A program made the position numbers and the translations under genes. Shown piece by piece: positions 1 to 7,000 of a stretch of 64,000 bases of DNA. Position 1 is the first letter of the stretch; every line of letters starts with the position of its first letter. The notes beneath the pieces were generated by a model that searched no databases, was not told the origin of the DNA, and was given only the letters and a program-made list of their open reading frames with translations. The DNA is from Mogibacterium sp. (GTDB lineage Bacteria; Bacillota; Clostridia; Peptostreptococcales; Anaerovoracaceae), in contig JAFRGD010000008.1 in NCBI GenBank assembly GCA_017433975.1, forward strand, positions 1 to 64,000, written 5' to 3'.

Positions 1-1
1 G

Positions 2-142
2 GAGGAACGTCAGCGCAAAATAGCTGAAGCAATGGCGGCTGGCAAAACCGAAGATGACCTGATCAATATGTTTGTCATCCTGAGCAATGAGGCAAAAACA
101 GCTAAATATGAAAAAACACAGAAAGAGTTCTTTGAGGCCTAA
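2..142 (+). CDS. C-terminal fragment of an unidentified protein (5' end outside window)
   Basis: An open frame enters from the left edge and stops at TAA 140-142, giving the last 46 residues of a protein. The fragment is charged and apparently helical (EERQRKIAEAMAAGKTEDD near its start) and ends in EFFEA. There is no motif I recognise, so no function is offered. Its codons are more AT-rich than those of genes after 2.3 kb. It overlaps the hydrolase remnant that follows in another frame. It could be the true end of a gene or part of a disrupted one. Confidence 0.45.
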   Translation, partial: EERQRKIAEAMAAGKTEDDLINMFVILSNEAKTAKYEKTQKEFFEA

Positions 143-302
143 GGATGCTTATGATAATATGGTCAACGGGAACAAGTATGATGAGAACAAAGAACTACTC
201 GTGATAGGAGGAGCTTCACACACCGATCTTTACGATGGTGGTGATTATGGCGCCATCCCATTTGAGAAACTGCAGAGCTTCTTTGATCAATATCTGAAGT
301 AA
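108..302 (+). pseudogene. alpha/beta-hydrolase C-terminal remnant
   Basis: From about position 140 this frame encodes roughly 55 residues that match the very end of alpha/beta-hydrolase-fold enzymes. The segment KELLVIGGASHTDLYDGGD carries the catalytic-histidine strand-loop (GASHTDLYD), and IPFEKLQSFFDQYLK is the typical last helix. The nucleophile elbow and all upstream strands are missing. The upstream sequence is in a different frame and does not look like hydrolase. I see no ribosome binding site at the ATG at 108. The simplest reading is a truncated, non-functional remnant; a frameshifted longer gene is the alternative. Confidence 0.6.
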
Positions 303-312
303 GAGGTCAGGT

Positions 313-828
313 ATGAACAGAAAGCTTGCACTCATTTTAGGAATAGTGTTTATTACGATGGCTTTTCTCAGTGCCTGTGGAAACAATGGCGTTGACCAGC
401 CGGCTGAGACTCAGAGCGCTGAGCAGAATAATGGAACAGAAACAATGGATACAACAGGAAACGATGTGGACCAAACAGAGCTTAATATGATGATCGGAGA
501 GACAGCTGTTAAGGTGGAGTGGGAAGATAATGAATCAGTTTCCGCCCTGAAGGAGCTTGTAAAGGATGGACCGCTTGTTATCCAGATGTCCATGTATGAC
601 GACTTTGAACAGGTCGGATCCCTTGGAAAGAGCCTGCCGAGAGATGACGCACAGACTACAACAAAGGCCGGAGATATCGTCCTGTATTCCGGGAATCAGA
701 TAGTTGTATTCTATGGCCCCAATTCCTGGGCCTATACAAGGCTTGGACACGTTACAGACAAAACGGCACAGGAGATGACAGAACTTTTGGGAAACGGAAA
801 TGTGACCATAACAATATATGCGGAATAG
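313..828 (+). CDS. Cyclophilin-like-fold lipoprotein
   Basis: A 171-residue protein with a lipoprotein signal peptide: a positive N-terminus, a hydrophobic stretch and the lipobox LSAC with Cys22 as probable lipid anchor. A low-complexity, Thr/Asn/Glu-rich linker runs to about residue 60. The remaining ~110 residues (MMIGETAVKVEWEDN onward, with LPRDDAQTTTKAGDIVLY and NSWAYTRLGHV) match the small cyclophilin-like domain common in Clostridia, often next to oxidoreductases. It is probably surface-exposed and its ligand is unknown. It lies 15 bp before the Fe-S aldo/keto reductase, so the two are probably co-transcribed. Confidence 0.75.
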   Translation: MNRKLALILGIVFITMAFLSACGNNGVDQPAETQSAEQNNGTETMDTTGNDVDQTELNMMIGETAVKVEWEDNESVSALKELVKDGPLVIQMSMYDDFEQVGSLGKSLPRDDAQTTTKAGDIVLYSGNQIVVFYGPNSWAYTRLGHVTDKTAQEMTELLGNGNVTITIYAE

Positions 829-843
829 ATCAAGGAGAATTAC

Positions 844-2025
844 ATGGAATACAGACAGCTTGGAAATACCGGCCTTGAGGTGAGCGTTATTGCGCTTGGC
901 TGTGAGGCTTTTGTAGAGGATAACAGCAACGCGAAAAAGTTCCTGGACATGGCAGAAGAAGCAGGGGTCAATTATTTTGACCTCTTTTCGCCTGATCCGG
1001 CTGCAAGATCTGCCCTTGGAGAGGCATTAAGAGGAAGACGTGAAAAGTTCATAATACAGTCGCACATCTCATCGGTATGGAAGAACGGCCAGTATGAGAG
1101 GAGCCGCAACCTGGATGAAGTGAAGGCTGCTTTTGAGGACTCTCTTGAAAGATTGGGTACGGACTATATAGATGTGGGGATGATCCATTACTGCGATGCG
1201 GAAAGTGACTGGCAGACCATTAAGGATAATGGGATTGTCGATTATGTGAAACAGCTGAAGGCTGAGGGAAAGATACGTCACATAGGGCTTTCATCGCATA
1301 ACCCGAAGGTCGCAATCAAAGCAGTCAGTGAGGGTGACATAGAAGTGCTGATGTTCAGTGTGAACTATGTCTACGACATGCTGCCGGGCACAGAGAATGT
1401 TGACGACCTCTGGGCTGACAGCGTTTACGAAGGCGGATTCAGAAACATGGATCCCGAACGGCAGAGGCTATATGAGCTCTGTGAAGATATGGGCGTCGGC
1501 ATTACTGTGATGAAGGCTTTTGCGGGCGGAGACATCCTTGACGAGAAAATGTCTCCTGCAGGCGCATCTCTCACTCCGGCACAGTGTATAAGCTATGCAC
1601 TTTCAAGGCCCGCTGTTGCAACCGTTTGCAGCGGTGCAAGGAATGAAGATCAGCTTGCAGAAAGCATTGCTTATTGTGAAAAATCAGATGAAGAAAAGTC
1701 ATATGCAGAAGCATTCGCGGCATTTCCGAGAGTAAGCTGGAGCGGACACTGCATGTACTGCACGCACTGCCATCCATGTCCAGCAGAGATAGATATAGCG
1801 GATGTAACAAAATTTATGAATCTGGTTATAGCGCATAACGAGTCAAACGGCATACATGAGGGAACCGAAGCATTCCGTGTGCCGGACACCGAGCGAGAAC
1901 ATTACCGCGTGCTCGCACACCATGCAGGTGAATGCCTGCAATGTGGCCTTTGTGAGACACGGTGCCCATTTGATGTAGATATTCGCAATAACATGAGGAA
2001 AGCACAATCGATATTCGGTTATTAA
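844..2025 (+). CDS. Aldo/keto reductase with C-terminal 4Fe-4S domain
   Basis: A 393-residue cytosolic oxidoreductase. The N-terminal ~280 residues form the AKR TIM barrel (MEYRQLGNTGLEVSVIALG, then GRREKFIIQSHI, RLGTDYIDVGMIH and IGLSSHNP). The C-terminus holds two ferredoxin-type clusters: Cys303/306/309/312 and Cys364/367/370/374, each followed by Pro. Such proteins are widespread in anaerobes and are thought to couple carbonyl reduction to ferredoxin or another Fe-S partner; the substrate is unknown. The ribosome binding site AAGGAG lies just before the ATG. Codon use is more AT-rich than in its paralog at 5119-6315, suggesting a different origin. Confidence 0.9.
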   Translation: MEYRQLGNTGLEVSVIALGCEAFVEDNSNAKKFLDMAEEAGVNYFDLFSPDPAARSALGEALRGRREKFIIQSHISSVWKNGQYERSRNLDEVKAAFEDSLERLGTDYIDVGMIHYCDAESDWQTIKDNGIVDYVKQLKAEGKIRHIGLSSHNPKVAIKAVSEGDIEVLMFSVNYVYDMLPGTENVDDLWADSVYEGGFRNMDPERQRLYELCEDMGVGITVMKAFAGGDILDEKMSPAGASLTPAQCISYALSRPAVATVCSGARNEDQLAESIAYCEKSDEEKSYAEAFAAFPRVSWSGHCMYCTHCHPCPAEIDIADVTKFMNLVIAHNESNGIHEGTEAFRVPDTEREHYRVLAHHAGECLQCGLCETRCPFDVDIRNNMRKAQSIFGY

Positions 2026-2033
2026 TTATATTT

Positions 2034-2290
2034 GGGTACAACTCCGGGTACAAACGGGACGGCGTGTTATCCTCCTTGGAATTTCAACGTTTGTACGATT
2101 CTGACTTCTTCGAGTCCTGGAGACCTATCCTGCCGACTGCCGAGCGCAAGCGACGGCAGAGGCATGGAAGGTCCCATGCGAGGGACGCCCGCGAAGCGGA
2201 GCCGCAGGCGGCCGCTGAGCGGCTGCGGCCCACCGCCATGTCCTCCGCCAAACAAAAGCCCCTGGGACGAAAGTCTCAGGGCTTTTACTA
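2034..2290 (+). ncRNA. Candidate structured RNA or repeat element in a 373-bp gene-free stretch
   Basis: No convincing gene lies between 2026 and 2398. The sequence carries consecutive inverted repeats: GTACAAACG 2048-2056 with CGTTTGTAC 2088-2096; CTGCCG 2137-2142 with CGGCAG 2154-2159, enclosing a GC/GC stem with a GCAA tetraloop; GCATGG 2162-2167 with CCATGC 2174-2179; CCGC/GCGG 2189-2199; and GCCGCAG 2201-2207 with CTGCGGC 2223-2229. A terminator ends the series. Two CCUCC stretches (2071-2075 and 2242-2246) look complementary to Shine-Dalgarno sequences. I do not recognise a known RNA family. The 5' end is undefined, and it could instead be a dispersed repeat. Confidence 0.35.
2254..2286 (+). 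terminator. Rho-independent terminator with GAAA tetraloop
   Basis: AAAAGCCCCTGGGAC pairs with GTCTCAGGGCTTTT across a GAAA loop at 2269-2272. This gives about 14 pairs with one bulge and one wobble, and the 3' arm ends in TTTT. It closes the structured stretch and isolates the left-edge genes from the next transcription unit. Confidence 0.85.
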
Positions 2291-2355
2291 TCCTCATAAT
2301 TATGGAAGTTGCGAAAGCGTGCATCGTGTTTCGTTCGTTTTTTTATGACTTGATA

Positions 2356-2364
2356 TGGTATAAT
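2356..2364 (+). promoter_or_regulatory. Extended -10 promoter for the small membrane protein
   Basis: TGG followed by TATAAT (2359-2364) forms a perfect extended -10 element. No good -35 hexamer lies 17 bp upstream, as expected for extended -10 promoters. The start codon is about 35 bp downstream behind an AAAGGAG site. Confidence 0.65.
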
Positions 2365-2398
2365 ATATGGGAATTTACTCCAAAAGGAGAGCGTTACA

Positions 2399-2632
2399 AT
2401 GAAACAGCTACTGGAACTGGGAAACCGATATTCAGCGCGAAGCAGCTGGAAGGACTTCGCACTTACGAAATTTTGTTTGTGCGCCATGGGCGTCATGATC
2501 GGAGCCAACCTGCCGAAAAAGAATAAAAAGTGTGCAATGGCGGCCGCCGGGGGAGTATTTGCTGCGACTTATATTGTTCTGATGAAAAAGGTGTTCACCA
2601 TTGCAAAAGAGATGATAGGGGAAAAGAAATAA
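2399..2632 (+). CDS. Small membrane protein (clostridial 'phosphate ABC permease'-like family)
   Basis: A 77-residue protein with an N-terminal amphipathic segment and two hydrophobic stretches (FCLCAMGVMIGANLP, then AAAGGVFAATYIVLM) separated by a KKNKK turn. This suggests a membrane hairpin. Length and pattern match a clostridial family often labelled 'permease of phosphate ABC transporter'. That label is unreliable, because nothing here resembles PstA or PstC. The ribosome binding site AAAGGAG sits 8-9 bp before the ATG and an extended -10 promoter lies upstream. The gene starts the transcription unit that continues into the winged-helix gene. Function unknown. Confidence 0.7.
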   Translation: MKQLLELGNRYSARSSWKDFALTKFCLCAMGVMIGANLPKKNKKCAMAAAGGVFAATYIVLMKKVFTIAKEMIGEKK

Positions 2633-2664
2633 GTAATGGATACAACAACCTCGGAGGGAAACGG

Positions 2665-3894
2665 ATGATCGAACTGACAAAAGCCCAGGCGCGGATGTTC
2701 ATCCTTGCGAAGCAGGGTCTGCTCGGCAGTTATCGTTTTTCCGGCAAAGAAGGCGCTTACGCCTATGTGCGGCAGGCAGGCTGCATTCAGTACGACCCGG
2801 TGGACGTTTGCGGAAAGAACGCGGAGCTCACGCTGCAATCACGCGTGAAAGGATTCAAAAAGACCATGCTGGCCGAGCTTTTGTACGAGGACCGGCTGCT
2901 GGTGGACTACGCGGACAAGGAGCTCTCCATCTGGCCTGCAGAGGACTGGCCGTATTTCGCTCCTTACCGGGACCGCAGCCGGGAACTCGGCGCGACCTTT
3001 GCCGGGCTTGCGGAGTTAGAGGAGGAAGCGCTGGCTTATATTCGGGCAAACGGTCCGGTTTCCGGCGACACGCTTCCGATCGACGGTGAGATCTTCTGGC
3101 ACTCCTCGATGCATTGGAGCGGAAACTGGCATAAGAAGTCGAAGGCCGCCCGTTCGGTTCTGGAACAGCTGTACACCGACGGGACGCTTGTGATCCACCA
3201 CAAAAGCGGCTCGCGGAAATTCTATGATCTGGCCGAGCGCCATCTGGAGAAAACACTGCTGACAGCTCCTTTTCCGTGCGAGGACGACAGGGAGCTGCAG
3301 TGCTGGCGCGTTCTCCGGCGGATCGGAGCGGTCGGTCTGCTCTGGGACAAGAGTTCGCCCGCCCTTTTAGGCATCGGAATTAATGCGGAGGAGCGCAAGG
3401 TGGTGCTTTCCGCGCTGGAATCCCGCGGCGCGATACGGTCCGCCAGGGTCGAAGAGATCAGACCGCAGTTTTATTATCATGCAGAGGACGAGCCGCTGAT
3501 GCAGGCCGTTCTTGCGGGAACCTTGGATGCCAAAGCGCGCATGGAGTTCCTCGCGCCGCTCGACCCGCTGATGTGGGACAAGGCGCTCGTCGCCGCGCTC
3601 TGGGACTTCCGATATTCGTGGGAGATTTACACGCCGGCCGACAAACGGAACTACGGTTATTACACCCTGCCGGTCCTCTGGGGCTGTGACTTCATCGGGC
3701 GGATCGAGGCAGTGGCTGACCGCAAAAGCGCCACGCTCCGCGTCAAGAATATCTGGCTTGAGCCTGACGTCCGGCAGACCAAACGGCTGCAGCTGTCGCT
3801 GGATCGGGCACTCCGCCGCTTTGCGGGGGTTAACGATTGTACCACCGTGGAACTTTGCGAACAAATCAAATTCGGGAGAAATCAACAGACATGA
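2665..3894 (+). CDS. Winged-helix DNA-binding protein of the YcaQ/AlkX-like glycosylase family
   Basis: A 409-residue protein of the HTH_42 (YcaQ-like) family, some members of which unhook DNA interstrand crosslinks. Family-like segments include IQYDPVDVCGKNAELTLQSR, LWDKALVAALWDFRYSWEIY and KRNYGYYTLPVLWGCDFIG. The frame is open further upstream, but ATG 2665 is chosen because CGGAGGG lies 7 bp before it and the protein MIELTKAQARMFILAKQGL matches the family start. The stop overlaps the start of the next gene (ATGA), indicating translational coupling. Crosslink-glycosylase activity is inferred from family membership only. Confidence 0.8.
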   Translation: MIELTKAQARMFILAKQGLLGSYRFSGKEGAYAYVRQAGCIQYDPVDVCGKNAELTLQSRVKGFKKTMLAELLYEDRLLVDYADKELSIWPAEDWPYFAPYRDRSRELGATFAGLAELEEEALAYIRANGPVSGDTLPIDGEIFWHSSMHWSGNWHKKSKAARSVLEQLYTDGTLVIHHKSGSRKFYDLAERHLEKTLLTAPFPCEDDRELQCWRVLRRIGAVGLLWDKSSPALLGIGINAEERKVVLSALESRGAIRSARVEEIRPQFYYHAEDEPLMQAVLAGTLDAKARMEFLAPLDPLMWDKALVAALWDFRYSWEIYTPADKRNYGYYTLPVLWGCDFIGRIEAVADRKSATLRVKNIWLEPDVRQTKRLQLSLDRALRRFAGVNDCTTVELCEQIKFGRNQQT

Positions 3895-4367
3895 TCGAAT
3901 CCGAACGCATTCGAATTTACCCTGCGACCAGGGAGCAGATGGAACGCATGATTTCCGCTGAACAAGACGCTGAGATGAAGAAAGCTTACCGGGAGATGCT
4001 GGACGGCTGCCTTTCGCATCCCGGCGAGTGGGACTGGTATGCCATGTGGATGATCGAAGCGCGGGACGGGACGCACCTCGGAGACCTGTGTTTCAAGGGG
4101 TTGGAAGCCGACCGCAATCCGGAGATCGGCTACGGAATCCTGGAAGAATTCCAGGGGCAGGGCTACGCCACGGAGGCAGTCAGGCTCGCGCTGCAGTGGG
4201 CGTTCTCGCATCCGGAAATCACCGCGGTGGAGGCGGAAACGGACCCGGAGAACGCGGCTTCGCAACAGGTCCTGAGGAAATGCGGCTTTCAGGCGACCGG
4301 GGAGACCGGTGAAGAAGGGCCGCGGTTTATCGTTTTAAAACGTGACCAAAGAGCAAAAGTGAATTGA
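3891..4367 (+). CDS. GNAT-family N-acetyltransferase
   Basis: A 158-residue acetyltransferase. Motif A of the GNAT fold is visible in PEIGYGILEEFQGQGYATEA (acetyl-CoA pyrophosphate loop QGQGYA), followed by ETDPENAASQQVLRKCGF, the classic motif B region. This organisation is like RimJ/RimL-type enzymes that acetylate protein N-termini or small amines. The start is ATG 3891, which shares ATGA with the preceding stop. Substrate unknown. Confidence 0.88.
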   Translation: MIESERIRIYPATREQMERMISAEQDAEMKKAYREMLDGCLSHPGEWDWYAMWMIEARDGTHLGDLCFKGLEADRNPEIGYGILEEFQGQGYATEAVRLALQWAFSHPEITAVEAETDPENAASQQVLRKCGFQATGETGEEGPRFIVLKRDQRAKVN

Positions 4368-4418
4368 CATAAGATAGATGCACTTTTGTTGCATCATAAA
4401 CCAAGGAAGGCTGATTTG

Positions 4419-5087
4419 ATGAAAAAGAAAAGAAGAATGGGGGTCGCGCTTCTCGCTGCGTTCGTTGTGTGGACGGTTCTGATCACGCATGTTGACGTCC
4501 AGCCGGTGGGGCAGAACGGGACAGACATCGGCTTCGCGACGTTTAACACCTGGTTCCACGAGCTGACAGGCGTACACATGAAGATTTATACGATAACAGA
4601 CTGGCTCGGGCTCGTTCCGATCGTTATTTGCCTGTGCTTCGCAGTCCTCGGCCTGGTGCAGCTGATCCAGCGGAAGAGCCTGCGGAACGTGGATGCAGAT
4701 ATCATTTTGCTTGGAGTTTATTATATTCTGGTCATTTGCGGATATCTGTTTTTTGAGATGGTACCGATCAACTACCGGCCGATTCCGATTGAGGGGATCA
4801 TGGAGGCGTCCTATCCTTCCTCAACGACATTGTTGGTGTTAAGCGTGATGCCGACGCTGAAATTTCAGGTCGACCGGCGGACGGACAACGGAACGGTCCG
4901 GCGGATCACAACCGCTTTTGTGATTCTGTTCTCAGCCTTCATGGTCATCGGAAGGCTGGTTGCAGGCGTTCATTGGGCGACGGATATCGTCGGCGCGGTA
5001 CTGCTGAGCGCAGGGCTGTTTCTGCTTTATCTGGCCGCTGTCGAATCAGTGGATCAAAAGAAAGCCGGACCGCAAAGCGGAAAGTGA
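4419..5087 (+). CDS. PAP2-like membrane protein with degenerate active site
   Basis: A 222-residue integral membrane protein with about six hydrophobic segments. The order resembles PAP2/phosphatidic acid phosphatases: a motif-1-like INYRPIP, then YPSSTT in place of PSGH, then GRLVAGVHWATD matching motif 3 (SRx5Hx3D). The motif-2 histidine and the motif-1 lysine are missing, so activity is doubtful. ATG 4419 is chosen over the upstream ATG at 4386 because AAGGAAGG (4403-4410) precedes it at proper spacing and MKKKRRMG is a natural membrane-protein start. Two alternative hairpins lie upstream (4353-4395). Confidence 0.7.
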   Translation: MKKKRRMGVALLAAFVVWTVLITHVDVQPVGQNGTDIGFATFNTWFHELTGVHMKIYTITDWLGLVPIVICLCFAVLGLVQLIQRKSLRNVDADIILLGVYYILVICGYLFFEMVPINYRPIPIEGIMEASYPSSTTLLVLSVMPTLKFQVDRRTDNGTVRRITTAFVILFSAFMVIGRLVAGVHWATDIVGAVLLSAGLFLLYLAAVESVDQKKAGPQSGK

Positions 5088-5118
5088 GCTTATCAGATAA
5101 TCGAATAGGGGGGAAATT

Positions 5119-6315
5119 ATGTTATACAGAGAAGCATGCGGCGACAGGATTTCGAGGCTTGCGTTCGGTACCATGAGGCTGCCAAAGAAGGACGGGGTCA
5201 TCGATCAGGAGCAGGTCAACGCGATGACCGACTACGCCATTGCAAACGGCGTCAACTATTTCGATACCGCCTGGCCGTACCACGACGGCAGGTCGGAGCT
5301 TGCCATCGGAGAAGCGCTCTCCAAATACCCGAGAGACAGCTTCTTCATGGCGGACAAGTTCCCGGGCCACCAGTTTATGAAGAAATACGACTGCAAAGGC
5401 ATCTTTGAGGATCAGCTTGCCAAGTGCAGGGTGGAATACTTCGACTTTTATCTGCTGCATAACATTTACGAGAACAGCCTGCCGACCTATCAGAACGAAG
5501 AATACGGGATCATCGATTATTTCGTTGAGCAGAAGAAGCAGGGGAGAATCCGGCACCTCGGCTTCTCGACGCACGCAAGGTCGGAGAACCTCGAAGGCAT
5601 CCTCGATTATCTGGAGCGCAAGCTCGGCGGCAAGCCGGACTTCTGCCAGATCCAGCTGAACTACATGGACTGGACGCTGCAGGACGCGAAGTCCAAGGTC
5701 GAGCTGCTCGGCAGCCGCGGCATCCCGGTCATTGTCATGGAGCCGGTCCGGGGCGGAAAGCTGGCCGACCTCGGCGAGGCGAACAACGCCCGCCTCAAAG
5801 CCGCAAGACCGGACGAGTCGATCCCTTCGTGGGCGTTCCGATGGCTCATGGGGATCCCGGAGGTCGTGACCGTGCTTTCGGGCATGTCGAGCTTTGAGCA
5901 GATGGTCGACAACGTGAAGACCTTCGGCGAAGAGAAGCCGCTTTCCGCGGACGAAACCGACATGCTGATGGAGATTGCGGAATCCCTCAAGCAAGGGGTG
6001 CCTTGCACGGCCTGCAGATACTGCTGCGAGGGGTGTCCGATGGAGCTCGACATCCCGATGCTGCTCGCGGGCTACAACGATATGAAGTTCCAGTCATCCT
6101 TAACGGTCGCGATGCAGATGGACGGAACGCCAAAAGAAAAGTGGCCGCACAACTGCATCGGCTGCGGCGCCTGCGCGGCGGTCTGTCCGCAGCAGATCGA
6201 CATCCCGGAGGTCATGAGAGAATTCGCGGAGATGCTCGACAAGGCCCCGAGCTGGGCCGAGCTCTGTAGAAAAAGAGAAGAGGCTGCCGAAAGATTACGT
6301 GGAGAAATGAAATAA
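5119..6315 (+). CDS. Aldo/keto reductase with C-terminal 4Fe-4S domain
   Basis: A 398-residue Fe-S aldo/keto reductase with host-like codon use. The AKR barrel covers about residues 1-285, with NYFDTAWPYHDGRSELAIGE carrying the catalytic Asp/Tyr region and GRIRHLGFSTHA following. The C-terminal ferredoxin module has Cys296/299/302/306 and Cys346/349/352/356, each set followed by Pro and an EL/QI-DIP segment. It probably reduces small carbonyls or polyols in the cytosol with an Fe-S or ferredoxin partner; the substrate is not predictable. A GGGGGG-rich ribosome binding site precedes ATG 5119. The HD-domain gene follows after 55 bp. Confidence 0.9.
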   Translation: MLYREACGDRISRLAFGTMRLPKKDGVIDQEQVNAMTDYAIANGVNYFDTAWPYHDGRSELAIGEALSKYPRDSFFMADKFPGHQFMKKYDCKGIFEDQLAKCRVEYFDFYLLHNIYENSLPTYQNEEYGIIDYFVEQKKQGRIRHLGFSTHARSENLEGILDYLERKLGGKPDFCQIQLNYMDWTLQDAKSKVELLGSRGIPVIVMEPVRGGKLADLGEANNARLKAARPDESIPSWAFRWLMGIPEVVTVLSGMSSFEQMVDNVKTFGEEKPLSADETDMLMEIAESLKQGVPCTACRYCCEGCPMELDIPMLLAGYNDMKFQSSLTVAMQMDGTPKEKWPHNCIGCGACAAVCPQQIDIPEVMREFAEMLDKAPSWAELCRKREEAAERLRGEMK

Positions 6316-6370
6316 TCTATTATATTATTAGGGTACAAGGCAGACGAAAGAAGGAATCAGATAAACAAGA

Positions 6371-6988
6371 ATGGAAAAACCGTATAACGAAAACACGCTG
6401 GTGAGGCAGTTGCAGGAAAGGCGCGCGGACCGCAAGGCGAGGATTCAGAGGGACCTCGAGCGGTACGGGAGCGAGGTCCTGCAGTCGGAGGAGATGCAGC
6501 GGGCGTTTCAGCAGACGCACCATCAGTGGTCGACCGTGGGAGAACACACCGTTCGGGTGACCTTCTCGAGCGTCATGATCTGCTATGTGCTCCGCAAACT
6601 CAACATCAAGGTCAACATTCCGGCGGTCGTCGTCGGCGCGCTGTGCCACGACCTCGGCATCCTCGGGCGAAGCGGTAAGTACACGTCTCAGAAGGAATGT
6701 CTCCGGGAGCACCCGAAGGAATCCGTGGCGGTCGCCCGCGAGCTCGTGGAAAACCTGCCGGAAAAGACCGAGGACATCATCGAGCGGCACATGTGGCCGG
6801 CCGGAAACAGCAAGGCGCCGAACTCCATCGAAGGCGCCGTCGTATCGATCGCGGACAAATACAGCGCGGTCAAGGACATCATCAAAGGCAGCGAGGTCAA
6901 CCATACGGGCGTGAAGAACTTCCTTCACGATGAGAAGGAAAAGATCATGGACATGTTCGGTCCGGGGGAAGATAGCGGATTGGAGTAA
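6371..6988 (+). CDS. HD-domain phosphohydrolase
   Basis: A 205-residue protein with an HD metal-dependent hydrolase domain. VGEHTVRV supplies the first His, GALCHDLGIL the HD doublet, HPKESVAVARELV the next His and IIERHMWP the following one, which is the usual order for small HD hydrolases acting on (d)NTPs, phosphate esters or similar substrates. The N-terminal ~45 residues are a charged helix. The Shine-Dalgarno spacing is long (AAGGA about 15 bp upstream). A lipoprotein gene follows after 12 bp and is probably co-transcribed. The substrate cannot be deduced. Confidence 0.82.
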   Translation: MEKPYNENTLVRQLQERRADRKARIQRDLERYGSEVLQSEEMQRAFQQTHHQWSTVGEHTVRVTFSSVMICYVLRKLNIKVNIPAVVVGALCHDLGILGRSGKYTSQKECLREHPKESVAVARELVENLPEKTEDIIERHMWPAGNSKAPNSIEGAVVSIADKYSAVKDIIKGSEVNHTGVKNFLHDEKEKIMDMFGPGEDSGLE

Positions 6989-7000
6989 AAGGGGGAGATT

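Noticed and set aside
2101..2125. TTCGAGTCC resembles a tRNA T-loop
   Set aside because: Flanking bases do not form the T-stem, and no acceptor, D or anticodon arms can be folded around it.
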